The notes under the pieces: generated by a model
Seen by the model: only the letters and a program-made list of their open reading frames with translations
What the model was told of the DNA's origin: nothing
Databases searched by the model: none
NCBI GenBank assembly: GCA_016648135.1
Contig: JADDOH010001555.1
Span: 341,186 to 405,185 of the forward strand
Direction of reading: 5' to 3'
DNA from: Agrypnia vestita
Lineage: Eukaryota > Arthropoda > Insecta > Trichoptera > Phryganeidae
Length of the DNA stretch: 64,000 nucleotides
Part shown: in pieces, positions 11,098-20,964 of the stretch
Layout of the letters: the number at the start of each line of letters is the position of its first letter
How positions within the stretch are numbered: position 1 is the first letter of the stretch
Program-made: the position numbers and the translations under genes

Positions 11098-11259
11098 ATG
11101 TCGAAGAGAGTCCGAAATAAGGAAGATAGTTTAACTGGACCGAGGAAAAGGCCGGAGTTTGGTAATAATTCAAAGGAGATTTGGAACAGTGAACAGATAA
11201 GCATTTCCAATATTAATTATTTCTATTGCCTTTTATGTGTATTCTATTATATCTTGTAA
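11098..11259 (+). CDS. Candidate first coding exon, unknown protein
   Basis: An ATG at 11098 in good context (GAGGCCATGTC) opens a frame starting MSKRVRNKEDSLTGPRKR, rich in lysine and arginine. The same frame can be extended upstream to an ATG at 11026, giving MGTIFSDTNKRAALEF at the start. It closes at 11257-11259, but a plausible splice donor (G/GTAATA) occurs near 11160, after which the codon content becomes AT-rich and hydrophobic. It lies just downstream of the CCAAT/CpG region. I do not recognise a family, no acceptor or second exon is identified, and it may equally be a chance frame in a GC-rich island. Confidence 0.2.
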   Translation: MSKRVRNKEDSLTGPRKRPEFGNNSKEIWNSEQISISNINYFYCLLCVFYYIL

Positions 11260-11260
11260 A

Positions 11261-12270
11261 ACTAAGCGCGCATCGGATCTAATATAAAATAAATCGTAAT
11301 TTTGCGGCTTGTGATATTTCATAATACTTATGTAATTTGGGACTTGAGATTCGGGGCAGTTGTGTGTATTCAATGTCGCGGTTGCTTGTCTGATCTTGAT
11401 TCAATTTGTACGAGAATTTAATTATGTGTTTTTGATATCACAATTGTAAGCGTGATATAAATTCAAATCGTACGAGAAATTTCCTCCAAATAATATATTT
11501 TAAAATGCACCTGGATTTTATACTTATTTTATTGTGGCATAAATATATAGTTTATTAGATTCGTTAGATGTTTATATTACATACCACTAGGCAATCGTTT
11601 TAAACACTGCTCCTATAAAGACGTATTTTGAGTAGTATATATTGTATCTGTTTAGATTTAGTCGCATTTATTCATATCGTCATATTCATAGCACGATTAT
11701 AATAGGTATTTTTGCCGCGTAAGAGGTGGCACCTTGAAAAGACAATCGCGTTTTGTGTTCATCCCGGACGGAAGGTTCTGGCGGTATGTAAGTGAATAGA
11801 ATTAAAATATTATTGGTTATTTAGAATAGCGTTTTACTTGATAAAATTGCGGAGGATGTTTACGGTGTCGAATTTTTAACGTTTGTGCAATATGGTTTGC
11901 GCTAAAATTTATTTTGCTTCGAATATAAGAGAGAAATTCTTGTCTCAAAATTATTTACAGGTCGGCCTGGCGTATGAATAAAAATTGTTATACTACCGCC
12001 ATCTAGCGAACTCAAACATGACTGTAATAATAATTATCTTTCGATATATTGCTACGCCTTTTTAATAATACATGGTTTCATTTTATAGTGATTGTCAGAC
12101 GTACGTATTTAGGGGGAAGGGTTTGTTCAGGGGTAGTTAACCTTTGGTCTTCCGTAATCGCGTTATTTACTTATATGACAGATTGTTTTGTTTTATTCGT
12201 TTAATATAAGTAATATCATATTTTTATGAGTTACCGTAATTATTTATCTATATGATTTTATTATTGAGAG
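11261..12270. other. AT-rich stretch, no gene called
   Basis: ACCGCCATCTAGCG near 11996 resembles a motif common in insect retroposon debris. Nothing else was recognised. Confidence 0.35.
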
Positions 12271-12271
12271 T

Positions 12272-12450
12272 GATGCAACGAATACTACTTTCACGAATAC
12301 GAATGTCAGGCCTACTATTCGGTGAATACGAATGCGAATATTCCCACCAAGGTGGGGGAACTTAAACATACTTGTAAATATAATTACCTTGATGCAACGA
12401 ATACTACCTTCACGAATACGAATGTCACGCCTACTATTCGGTGAATATAA
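12272..12450. repeat. Tandem duplication, period 119
   Basis: GATGCAACGAATACTAC starts at 12272 and again at 12391, followed in both by TTCACGAATACGAATGTCA and CCTACTATTCGGTGAATA. The second copy ends after about 58 bp. Confidence 0.85.
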
Positions 12451-12458
12451 TAGAATAT

Positions 12459-13025
12459 GTCTGCTTGTGATATCACTATACGTCGTAGATGAACTAGTTT
12501 GAAAGGGCTTATGTTCTGCATGTGCTCGGCGTAGAGGGAATAGTCTTCTTGTTTCTAGGATCCTATACAGGTTTACAGGTGCTGATATTGAAATATATAT
12601 ACAAGGAAAACACTATTTTGGGAATCATTAACTGGATGGCAGATATTGAAGCACACATACACACAAGGAGGACGTTATGTTAAATACATGACTGGAAAGT
12701 TGTTATTGGAAAACACAGGCGTCCAGTCGGCGGGGCGCAAGCATACTTGTAATTATATTGTTTATGTCTGCATGTGATATCACTGTACGGCGTAGATGAA
12801 CTAGTTTGAAGGGGTTTATGTCCTGCATGTGCTCGGCGTAGAGGGAATAGTCTTTTTGTTTCTAGGATCCTATACAGTTTTACAGGCGCTGATATTGAAA
12901 AATATATATACAAGGAAAACACATTTTTGGGAATCATTAACTGGAAGGCAGATATTGTAGTACACACACACACAAAGATGACGTTACTTTAAATACATGA
13001 CTGGAAAGCTGTTATTGGAAAACAC
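12459..13025. repeat. Tandem duplication, period 307-309
   Basis: Two copies of about 260 bp start at 12459 and 12766 (GTCTGCTTGTGATATCAC and GTCTGCATGTGATATCAC). They share GATGAACTAGTTTGAA, TGCATGTGCTCGGCGTAGAG and TACATGACTGGAAAG, with about 90% identity. The spacer at 12718-12765 echoes the ACTTGTAA(A)TATAATT sequence of the preceding 119-bp duplication. Confidence 0.9.
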
Positions 13026-13219
13026 ATACAAGGAGAACATCATTTGAAGGCGTTACTAGAGGATATGGACAGTTTGCAGAGAACTTCAACTTCTGTCAGC
13101 TAAGGACCTTTTACTATTACTATTCTTCTTGACATCTGTTGAACGTGGTGCTTGTATGCAAAACTTAAGCATATTTAAAATTACTAATGAAAAGAATCTT
13201 AACATTGTAAGATTTGCTA

Positions 13220-13810
13220 ATGGAAGGAGGGAGGTCGGAATTCATTGACGCTGTGACGATTGATACGTTGTGACACGCCAGGTGGGCGTACCACATGGGC
13301 TACTTAACGCATACCATCCTTATAATAGAGAGGCTACGGTTCAAGAATATGCTGTTGTTTCCTATAGCTCGGCGTCGAGAACTCACCCGTAACACGCTGG
13401 TGGGAAGCATCTCAGCGATTGATCGTCGCGGGGCTATTGATTTCAAACCTCTATGTTCTGAATGCAGGAGTGACAGCTATTTCTTCATCATGTACATTCT
13501 AATTTATACTGTACTAAAATAGTTTCATCACCCATCACCAATCTGATTGTCGTGACTGACAGAATTGATTATGAAAGGAGGGAGATCGGGGTTCTTTTGC
13601 ATCGTGGCGATCAAAGTGTCGTGACACGCCAGGTGGGCGTACAACATGGGCAGCTTAACGCATACCATCCTTATAATAGAGAGGCTACGGCTCAAGAATA
13701 TGCGGCTGTTTCCTATAGCTCGGCATCGAGAACTCACTCGTAACACGCTGGTGGGAAGAACCTCGATGCTTGGTCGTCCTCGGTGTTATCGAATCCAGAT
13801 CTCCATGGTT
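13220..13810. repeat. Tandem duplication, period 351
   Basis: Copies begin at 13220 (ATGGAAGGAGGGAGGTCGG) and 13571 (ATGAAAGGAGGGAGATCGG). The core around GTGACACGCCAGGTGGGCGT is offset by exactly 351. The most similar part, 13270-13410 against 13621-13761, is about 90% identical. Both copies can be read in one frame as RQVGV.HG.LNAYHPYNREA, but stops surround it and no family is recognised. Confidence 0.85.
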
Positions 13811-14002
13811 ATATCTTGAATAGAAGCTGATTTATTTGAACGAGTATCCTGATCGGGAATGCCAGTTGACATCTCACCCTGACACATCATTAATCATCTT
13901 TACTATACTGCTGTATACCAGGAGCCTTTCGGAGCCCTTCTCCTCTGGCACAGGACATACATATCAGGAACCACACAATTAACCATAACACTCACTCTGG
14001 AA

Positions 14003-14120
14003 TACTATCTCTTTAATATCTCTAGTCAATTAGACTACACCGTGGGATCATCCACATCTATACTATCTCTTTAATATCTCTAGTCAATTAGACTACACCG
14101 TGGGATCAATCACATCAACT
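14003..14120. repeat. Tandem duplication, period 58
   Basis: TACTATCTCTTTAATATCTC begins at 14003 and 14061. Both copies continue through GTCAATTAGACTACACCGTG and are nearly identical. Confidence 0.9.
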
Positions 14121-14219
14121 ATAATTGGCGATGCTAACATGGCTCTGTCTGACGCACTCAGGGATGAGTCTTTTCCAGCCACCCAGTTAGTTCATTCAGC
14201 CCTTTAATCAGCAGTAAAC

Positions 14220-14525
14220 ATAATAATAATCCGGCCCATGTAGCCGCGACGTGGGATCCCCATCATTATACACCAGTCAATTTGACTGCCCCGCGGGACA
14301 ATATACAAACCTTAATATCAGACGCGGGATTTCTTCCTGATATGTTTGTCGCCAGGAGGACGAGGACGCTGAATGGATCCCAGCAGAGGCAACAGAGTCT
14401 CGGGTTGGTTTTGGTCTGCAGCTTAGTGTGGGAGGTTATGTCTAAACAGGAGTTAACCACCGGATGCGGCGATGCTCTGGGGCCGCATCCCCCTCCCCCC
14501 TACAGGGGGGGGGGGGGCATCTAGA
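14220..14525. other. GC-rich patch ending in a poly-G run
   Basis: GC-rich sequence with diverged echoes of the preceding tandem unit (CAGTCAATTTGACTGCCCCG) and a homopolymer G run at about 14505-14517. The open frame 14282-14524 has no recognisable domain. It is probably the end of the tandem-repeat cluster. Confidence 0.4.
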
Positions 14526-15540
14526 ATCCACGTTTGAACAGAAGTGGTTAGACACTTCTTAAATTTCACTTACAAAACTGTATCTTCCATTCCCTTAGAA
14601 TCTCGGGCTGTGATAATGTCAGACAAAGCTTGCCCTGAGCCTCTGGATGCGTCTTAGTTGTTATAAATATGTTTGTCTTCCCCCACTATGTACTATGAAC
14701 AGATTGAGCAGATCGGACAACGTGGGACGCGCTATCGGTAGGTTTCTTACTTGTGTTTTTGAATATAACGTATGCTATTATATCTTGTAAATCTGTCATA
14801 AATGGGTGCCGCATGTGGTTGTGCTGACACTGTTCTAAGCTGCTATTATGAGATGTTGATAATCAAGGCGGGCGGAATCTTTAGAGTATGCCGTTAACTT
14901 GGCAACGATTGTATTGTTTTATATTTCAGTATTTTAACCCCGGTGGTATTATAGTTATGGCGGTACAATGTAAGGGAGTTTTGCTACTAGCGTTTATTCC
15001 TCGGCTACGCCGCATATAATTGGCTTTTAGGCCGACTCCGGACGTGGACGATATCGGCTATCTCTCATATAGGCGAAACTGTAGAAATCTAGAGCGGTTT
15101 CTAGAAGGACGAGTACGGATTAGTTACGTGCGTTTGTTATTTCCATAGTTAGGTAAGAATTCGATCTATATTAGTCTAGTCGCGTTAATAAGAATACGAA
15201 TCTCACCACATATCAAAAGAATTTTGGATAGCTACGGACACAACGGAGGAGGAATTTTCCTAACCACTAGATAGATCACGACTGGCCAATTTTGAAAATA
15301 TAAATTCTTGACGACAAAAAAAAATATTATTAGCTTTCATGTGAATATACTTCCGATGTTCTAAGTTCGACTTAAGTTTTCATCTAGTAGCTTAAAGCAT
15401 AAAGTGTGTGCTTAAAAGTCACAAAAGTCGTAATAAAGCTCAATTCGGTAGCTTAAAGTCTCAAGCTTTGGGCTTTTCGTAAAACTTATATTATTAAACT
15501 TTATAGTTAGGTATTTAGCTTTAGGTGTACAGGTAGGTTA
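14526..15540. other. Stretch with no recognised feature
   Basis: Slightly GC-richer than average near 14980-15120. No domain or repeat end was found. Confidence 0.35.
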
Positions 15541-15544
15541 CGTT

Positions 15545-15920
15545 ACACCCCAACGAACGAGGCAGTAACTCAAATAAATCGATTTTTCAGGGGGACATTT
15601 TTAAGTTTCGAACCGGATTTCTAATTATTTTTTTAATCTTCTCAATTTTTTTTTTTTGTGTGTGTAGGTAATATTTAAGACGATATTAGTAGTAATTGAG
15701 ATGTTTTATTATAATTTATATTCGTACCTACTTCGATATTACATGGAAAAAAATGGTTAACTGATTTACTAGTTTTGTAAAATTCATATTTTTCTCTGTT
15801 AAATATTGCATTTGAGATACTGCTAACTTTGCTGTAGGTAGGCAATCATGGCCTAAACCTAAAAATGGTACTAACTCAAATACCTAAAATATTGAGTTAC
15901 TGCCTCGTTGGGGCAGTCAA
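15545..15920. mobile_element. MITE, about 375 bp, next to a DR-1 arm
   Basis: The left end CCCCAACGAACGAGGCAGTA and the right end (reverse strand CCCCAACGAGGCAGTAACTC) are inverted, both continuing to AACTCAA. The interior is AT-rich and non-coding. The right end abuts a DR-1 arm, so this element probably inserted into DR-1. Confidence 0.75.
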
Positions 15921-16135
15921 TATATCGTAGATATCTCATAGAGACGAAATTATACATATATTTTTTAAATGGAAAAGTAGGTATGGAAGTCCTTTATTGG
16001 GTGTTCATTGGGCTTACGACCTATCGTACGGCCGACTTGAGTGATCACTTTACACAATGTAATGTTCACCATTTCGACCTATGGACCTATGATAGAATAC
16101 CACATCTATCAAATGTTTAGAAGTTGTGTATATAT
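15921..16135 (+). repeat. DR-1 arm
   Basis: ATATCTCATAGAGACGAAAT, GGAAAAGTAGGTATGGAAGT, GGGCTTACGACC and GTGATCACTTTACACAATGT match the other DR-1 arms in the same order. Its outer head is missing, apparently removed by the MITE on its left. Confidence 0.7.
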
Positions 16136-16404
16136 TTGAGCTGTATAACCCGTTTCACATATGTGTTGTTATTATCACTAGTGCCACCGGCGTCCACAGC
16201 TTTTTCATTCCCCTAATCAAATGTCACTAATTTCACTAATGAGGTATCTATATTCTTGATTGGAATTTATAAGTGCATATGAGATTCCTTAACAATACGA
16301 ATCATTAACATTACACTAGAATACACCTGAAAACTATTTCAATTTTCAATTCCTTTTTAGACCAGTTTTTTATAATCAGAATATTTTGAGTACGTTAAAA
16401 ATTT

Positions 16405-16712
16405 TCAAGAACACAACACTGGATTTTATCTCAGGGGGACATCATCAATCAAGATATATTATAGATGTCTCATGGAGACGAAATAATATTTTTATGGGAA
16501 TGTAGGTTTTTTACTTACTTTACGTTTAGTTTAGTTTATGTTTCTTACTTTAAGTACGATAGGTCGTAAACCCTATGAACACCCAAAGACTTCCATACCT
16601 ACTTTCCCATAAAAAAATATAATTTCGTCTTTATGAGACATCTTTAACATATCTTGATTAATAATGCCCCCTGGGGTAAAAACCAGTACTGTATTCTTGA
16701 AAAATTTGAAAA
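16405..16712. mobile_element. DR-1 foldback element, best two-armed copy
   Basis: The left arm (16405-16507) starts TCAAGAACACAACACTGG and runs through AGATGTCTCATGGAGACGAA. The right arm (16597-16712) is its inverted form, ending ACCAGTACTGTATTCTTGA. Arms of about 105-115 bp flank a short centre with CGATAGGTCGTAAACCC. No protein is encoded. This copy suggests that DR-1 is a long-TIR foldback family and that single arms elsewhere are fragments. Confidence 0.75.
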
Positions 16713-17030
16713 AATTCAAAATATACTGAATATTTATTTATTCACTAAATACAGCTTAATATTACCTTCATAGCCACTACAAATTTTTCGGTAAATTTAA
16801 GAGTTAAGCGGTCTACCATAGTACGTCATAAGCCAACCAATTAACGCAAAATCTATAATGCTTAATCTCGCAGCCATATTTTAAAAGAATTTGTGTAGTA
16901 TCATCCGTAATGATCGTCCATCATTAAATGCATTTTTTAAAGAGTTAAGGGTGTTATTACGATCGTTAGACATATTTAACTATAATTTCGGATATTTTAT
17001 ACGCACCGTATGTATTACCGAGAAGCGAAT

Positions 17031-17068
17031 CTCGACGTTTCGTTGGATACTTATCCAACGTCATCAGG
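17031..17068 (-). ncRNA. Hammerhead-ribozyme-like motif, left arm of PLE
   Basis: On the minus strand, CTGATGA is followed by C and an 8-bp helix II (GTTGGATA/TATCCAAC), then GAAACGTCGAG. This satisfies the conserved hammerhead core except for one extra C before helix II. It lies at the 3' side of the minus-strand PLE, the same strand as its coding sequence. Confidence 0.65.
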
Positions 17069-17120
17069 ACGACGACCTTTACCCGCGGAGGTGGAGGTCG
17101 GACTGATTAGGTGCTGCTTT

Positions 17121-17441
17121 CTAGGGCGTAAATTGTATGCACTTTGTTTGTGGAGTGTTATCTTCTTCTACAATAGAGGTCGCCAGTGTGCAATATGTAC
17201 TAGTTACGTCGGCGGATTTTACTGCGACTTCTCTCAAGGGTTGAATCAGTGTCGTTAGAACAGGGCGCCAAATACTTGATAGTTTGTAACTGTCATCTCT
17301 ATTGAAATTGGGATGTTTGTATATTTCAATGGACTCCCTCACTAATCTGGGTGTAAGGTACGGTTCTGTTGATAAGATTTTTGCCTTGCCAAATCTGATG
17401 AAGTGACAGAGATTCCCTTTGGATGCATGTTCATCAGTCAC
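17121..17441 (-). pseudogene. PLE C-terminal fragment (downstream of GIY-YIG)
   Basis: The 106-residue frame contains HFIRFGKAKILSTEP (about residues 13-27), RLVRESIEIYKH (32-43), NRDD (47-50) and LSSIWRPVL (54-62). This is the pattern that follows the GIY-YIG nuclease domain in Penelope-like retroelements (histidine plus F..A.IL, then R..RE..EI.K, then N.D...L...W.P.L). The reverse transcriptase and the GIY-YIG core are absent. The first residues lie in the inner inverted repeat, so the listed ATG is not a real start. A decayed, 5'-truncated copy. Confidence 0.75.
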
Positions 17442-17518
17442 TTCATCAGATTTGACAAGGCAAAAATCTCATCAACAGAACCGTCCGACCTCCACCTCCG
17501 CGGGTAAAGGTCGTCGTC

Positions 17519-17555
17519 CTGATGACGTTGGATAAGTATCCAACGAAACGTCGAG
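17519..17555 (+). ncRNA. Hammerhead-ribozyme-like motif, right arm of PLE
   Basis: Inverted twin of the motif at 17031-17068: CTGATGA at 17519-17525, GTTGGATA (17527-17534) paired with TATCCAAC (17537-17544), and GAAA at 17545-17548. Confidence 0.65.
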
Positions 17556-17602
17556 ATTCGCTTCTCGATAATACATACGGTGCGTACAATATATCCGAAA
17601 TT

Positions 17603-18285
17603 ACACTTTAAAAAAAAGCATTTTTATTAAAAAATTATAGATATATATTATATTATGATACTTTCGACACTTATTGTAATACTCTTCTTTCAGGATGAGG
17701 AACTCCAAGTAAAGACTTGCTTCTCGTAAGTGTTTATTGGGTGACAATAACGGTTTAGACAAACGGTGTACAGTAAGATGCGGTCTGAATAACAATGGTA
17801 GTCAAAAGAGAGAGCGACTCGACATTCACGCGCCTTTTATACCTTCTCTCTCTCTGTCATGCCGTCTCTTTCTGGCGTCGCGACATACGCTCCTCAGATC
17901 TATTACAGTTATCAATACCATAGATTAGAAATAGTCAATATTAATTCCACAGAATTAGGAAATATATCATGCTATTCCGCTAAATGGATGCACTTGTCTT
18001 ACTGGCAACACCGGATAAAACAAAATGTCTACTGCTATCACCGGATAAAACAAAATAATATTAGATTTTCTTCTAAAAATGCTTAAAGATATTTCCACTT
18101 CAAAAACTCGAACTCAATCAATATTTCACAAATTTACAAAATAAATATATAATTTTTTCTCTACCACAAATATTGTCAGAAGTAGTTAAAACCATCTCGC
18201 AAATTGATACTTTATGAACCAATTTGATTTAATGAATACAAAAATTTTCAATTAAGTTTTTAGGTAAAATTTCGTATTTTACATG
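17603..18285. other. AT-rich stretch, no feature called
   Basis: Contains a short direct repeat (CACCGGATAAAACAAAAT) at about 18009-18056. No domain was recognised. Confidence 0.35.
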
Positions 18286-18294
18286 CTTTTAATT

Positions 18295-18440
18295 AACTTC
18301 TTATGTCGATCAGCCATAAATTTTATAATCAATATTTGATCAATTTCCTGACCAACGATCGTGCTGAAAATTGGAAGAGAGACATATTCCGGATGGCAAT
18401 CCAATAATCATTGAATTTTATATAATTCAATCATTAATCA
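18295..18440. repeat. DR-4 dispersed repeat, copy 1
   Basis: GAGAGACATATTCCGGATG, followed by CAATCCAATAATCATTGAAT, resembles 27440-27570 (GAGAGACATATTCCTGATGA, then CAATACAATGATTA), with related sequence upstream (TGTCGATCAGCC against TCTGTCAGAGAG). Unclassified. Confidence 0.45.
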
Positions 18441-18496
18441 CCATTACAATATAGTTAGCCATATGATTTTAAAGATAATTTGCTCCAAATATACAC

Positions 18497-18600
18497 TTTT
18501 TTTTTTCTTTTTTTTTTATTTCATAAAATCCTTGTTTACAAATAAAGGTAGGTACTTAATACTAATTTAACAATGAAATATAAGATAAATTACTTTTTTT
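18497..18600 (-). mobile_element. LINE 3'-tail fragment
   Basis: The minus strand reads AGTACCTACCTTTATTTGTA, then AACAAGGATTTTATGAAATA and an A-rich run. This matches the LINE 3' end at 60150-60215 (AAGTACCTATATATTGTAAA, then CAAGGATTTTTTGAAATAAA). A short 5'-truncated copy. Confidence 0.65.
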
Positions 18601-18654
18601 TTTGTTAATAAATTAATAAAGTTAATAATAAATGTTATATAAATATAAATAGGC

Positions 18655-19470
18655 AAATATTTAAAATCGGAATGCGTCCGATCGAAAAAACTTGCTACCT
18701 GCAATGGCGGATGAATGAATGATTGAAATCCTATCCTAAGCGAAAAAATTTCTCCAACCCCATCACTTTATTGGAAAAAATGTTGGTGAGTAAATGAACG
18801 ATTGAAATTCAACAATTTAAATGAACGATTGAACTATTGACAGTGAAAAGTCCACATGACCGAACGACTCGATGAACGACAGTTCAGTCAACTGATCGAG
18901 TCTTCTCATCTCTATCGAGAATGTTGGCATGTCTAATGACGTCTTCAAAGCTATCGCCCGCTTAATTTCCATGTACAGGGTGAGACACAATTAATGTTGA
19001 TACCTAACGTGTGACCCAGAAGTCTTTTTGCAACCCTTATACCCAGCATTCCGATAATATATCATCATTAATTAATTAAGATCGAACATAACTTGCACAG
19101 CACTAGATAGATCAATATTTTACCTGAAATATATTTTTTATAACCTCTCACTATGTACAACTACCGTGTGTAGCACTTATGTACTTATGAAGTTGAACTT
19201 CTTTGCCTCAGAATATAAAAAGATTATTTTTGATATTTTAAGCATATGATACGTAAAGTGGTTTGATGGTATAATACTCGGTTGCCACACGGGGGACTCC
19301 AGTTCGATTTCAGGCCAGTGCAGCACCTTTTCAAAATTATTTTTATATTTAACTTCTATTTTATATGTATATCTAACACAGACAAATGAAACTTTCAATT
19401 TCGCAGCAGATTTATCACATTACCCAAAAGTATATATGTTGCAGAAATTCTTTTAAATTAATTTGTAATA
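18655..19470. other. Stretch with no recognised gene
   Basis: Contains short internal repeats of ATGAACGATTGAA near 18797-18835. The frame at 19177-19398 (minus) has no domain I can name. Confidence 0.35.
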
Positions 19471-19544
19471 TAAAATATTTTAAAATATGTTTTACTATAC
19501 TTTGTAATACACACACAATATGAACTATTAAATTACAACTATAG

Positions 19545-19575
19545 TTTCGAGAGGAGCAGTCCCTCTCATCATCAG
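19545..19575 (-). ncRNA. Hammerhead-like motif, left arm
   Basis: Minus strand: CTGATGA (19569-19575), helix II GAGAGG/CCTCTC and GAAAC. Mirror image of 19635-19666. Confidence 0.6.
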
Positions 19576-19634
19576 GTATAGATAATAACTGTTATTGTAT
19601 GTAACAAAAAAACAATAACTGTTATTATCTATAC

Positions 19635-19666
19635 CTGATGATGAGAGGGACTGCTCCTCTCGAAAC
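19635..19666 (+). ncRNA. Hammerhead-like motif, right arm
   Basis: CTGATGA at 19635-19641, then T, GAGAGG (19643-19648), a 7-base loop, CCTCTC (19656-19661) and GAAA at 19662-19665. A 6-bp helix II is intact. Confidence 0.6.
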
Positions 19667-19909
19667 TATAGTTGTAATTTAATAGCTCATATTGTATGTG
19701 TATTACAAAGTAAAGTAAAACATATTTTAAATTATAATGTTGCACCACGAAGTATCTGCCAAATTTTTCAATGATATTAATTTGTAATATTATTATAAAG
19801 CTCATTCAATTAAATAATATACTTACTTATTAAGTATTTTTATTCTATCTAACTAAATTTTTTATAAAAACAGCATTTAAATATATATTTTATTGTAAAA
19901 AATTTCTAT

Positions 19910-20078
19910 AATGCGACTAAGGAATACGTGTAATATTCTTACTCAAATCTTAGTCAAATTAAACTAAACGGTTGTGCTATCAAAATAATACTAATTTGTT
20001 GGTGTCCTGGAATGGGGCTTGAACTATCGACTACTGCGTCACTAAGCGTGATTCATAACCACTACACCAACAAGACAC
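19910..20078 (-). mobile_element. tRNA-derived SINE, family S-A copy 2
   Basis: Minus strand: A-box-like TTGGTGTAGTGG, B-box-like ATAGTTCAAGCCCC, then CCAGGACACCAA and an AT-rich tail ending near CACGTATTCC. Head and tail match the copies at 9944 and 24721. Confidence 0.75.
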
Positions 20079-20149
20079 ACAAATTATTAACTCTTTTAGA
20101 ACGCTTTAGAAACATAAATTGTGTGCTTTTATCAAAAGTGAAATAAAAA

Positions 20150-20580
20150 GTAATTTGGTCCATAGCCAAAGGCGCTCTTCGTTTCTATAAAGGAAGCGAT
20201 AGATGACGCCGCAAATTCGCCGTATGCAAGGCTAAGGTGTGCATTTTTCTGTGCTGGAAAAAGTAAGACGAAGACTGTTTGAATGTTCCTTTAATTCAGT
20301 TCTGTGTGGTTAAGAAATTTTCTTAAAAAATATTTGTCTCTCACAGCCCCTAACGCATAATACCACCGCAAACAATGAGGTATTTTACAACAAAATTTAC
20401 ATAGTAAAAAGCGCGCATTTCAATTCCTCGGAACGACTTCACCCGCCCTTAAACAAGCTGGCAACTACCCCACTGCACTTTATTAGTCCCCGCAGCAGCC
20501 GTAAATGGGTGCGACCTTTTCATATAAGAAAATGTGACTCTATTAAAAAAGCTTTTAGTACTACGCTAGGGCGGGGGGTC
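20150..20580. other. GC-richer single-copy block
   Basis: Contains GATGACGCCGCAAATTCGCC and CAGCAGCCGTAAATGGGTGC amid AT-rich flanks, plus TCATATAAGAAAATG. No reading frame or repeat identity was found. It could be a conserved non-coding element. Confidence 0.25.
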
Positions 20581-20769
20581 GTCAACATTTATTATCCAAA
20601 ATATATAACGTAAACCGGGGAAATGTACACCGCTAACACTACCTCCTTAAGGCTTCTCGGGGAAGTATGTTAAGTACTCTGGCGCGTCTACGTGCACACA
20701 CACACACGTAAATCATGTACTCTTTTAAAAAGAGGGAAGAACTTGATAATGTATCCGACAGATACTGGT

Positions 20770-20940
20770 CGTAATAGTGGCCATAGAGTAAATAGCGTCA
20801 CTTGTACACGTGACTGGTTTAGTCACGTGGAACGTATGAGGAGAGGAGGCAAAGAAAATAAACAAAGTGAGTGTTGAAGGCATCGGGAAGAGAAGGGGTC
20901 TGCGAAAGACCTGGCATGATCAGAAACATAAATATTGAAA
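20770..20940 (+). pseudogene. LINE reverse-transcriptase C-terminal scrap (weak)
   Basis: The frame reads WFSHVERMRRGGKENK, then SEC. In another frame GIGKRRGLRKTWHD follows. W.GHVERM...G followed by a G.GRPRKTW block is the usual end of one group of non-LTR polymerases. Heavily decayed and frameshifted. Confidence 0.4.
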
Positions 20941-20964
20941 AACAGCCTTGTTACTTCTACAACT

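Larger units (their letters stand above)
16983..17602 (-). mobile_element. Penelope-like element with inverted ends
   Basis: Inverted arms of about 120 bp (16983-17104 and 17483-17602) flank a coding remnant on the minus strand. Each arm contains a hammerhead-like motif. A second inverted pair lies inside (17360-17407 and 17437-17482), so the right side is an inverted copy of coding sequence joined directly to the terminal arm with 17105-17359 missing. Known Penelope-like elements often carry such partial inverted 5' copies and hammerhead motifs, and this locus fits that pattern. Confidence 0.8.
19475..19735. mobile_element. Palindromic PLE-end pair, no coding sequence
   Basis: A near-perfect inverted repeat with arms of about 120 bp is centred near 19605, with a centre of only about 20 bp (ATGTAACAAAAAAACAA). 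Each arm has the same hammerhead-like motif as its counterpart, and outer ends AAATATGTTTTACT. It looks like two Penelope-type termini joined tail to tail with the coding region lost, or a non-autonomous derivative. Confidence 0.75.

Noticed and set aside
12459..13810. CRISPR-like array
   Set aside because: The repeat units are 250-350 bp tandem duplications without short repeats and unique spacers, and the DNA is eukaryotic.
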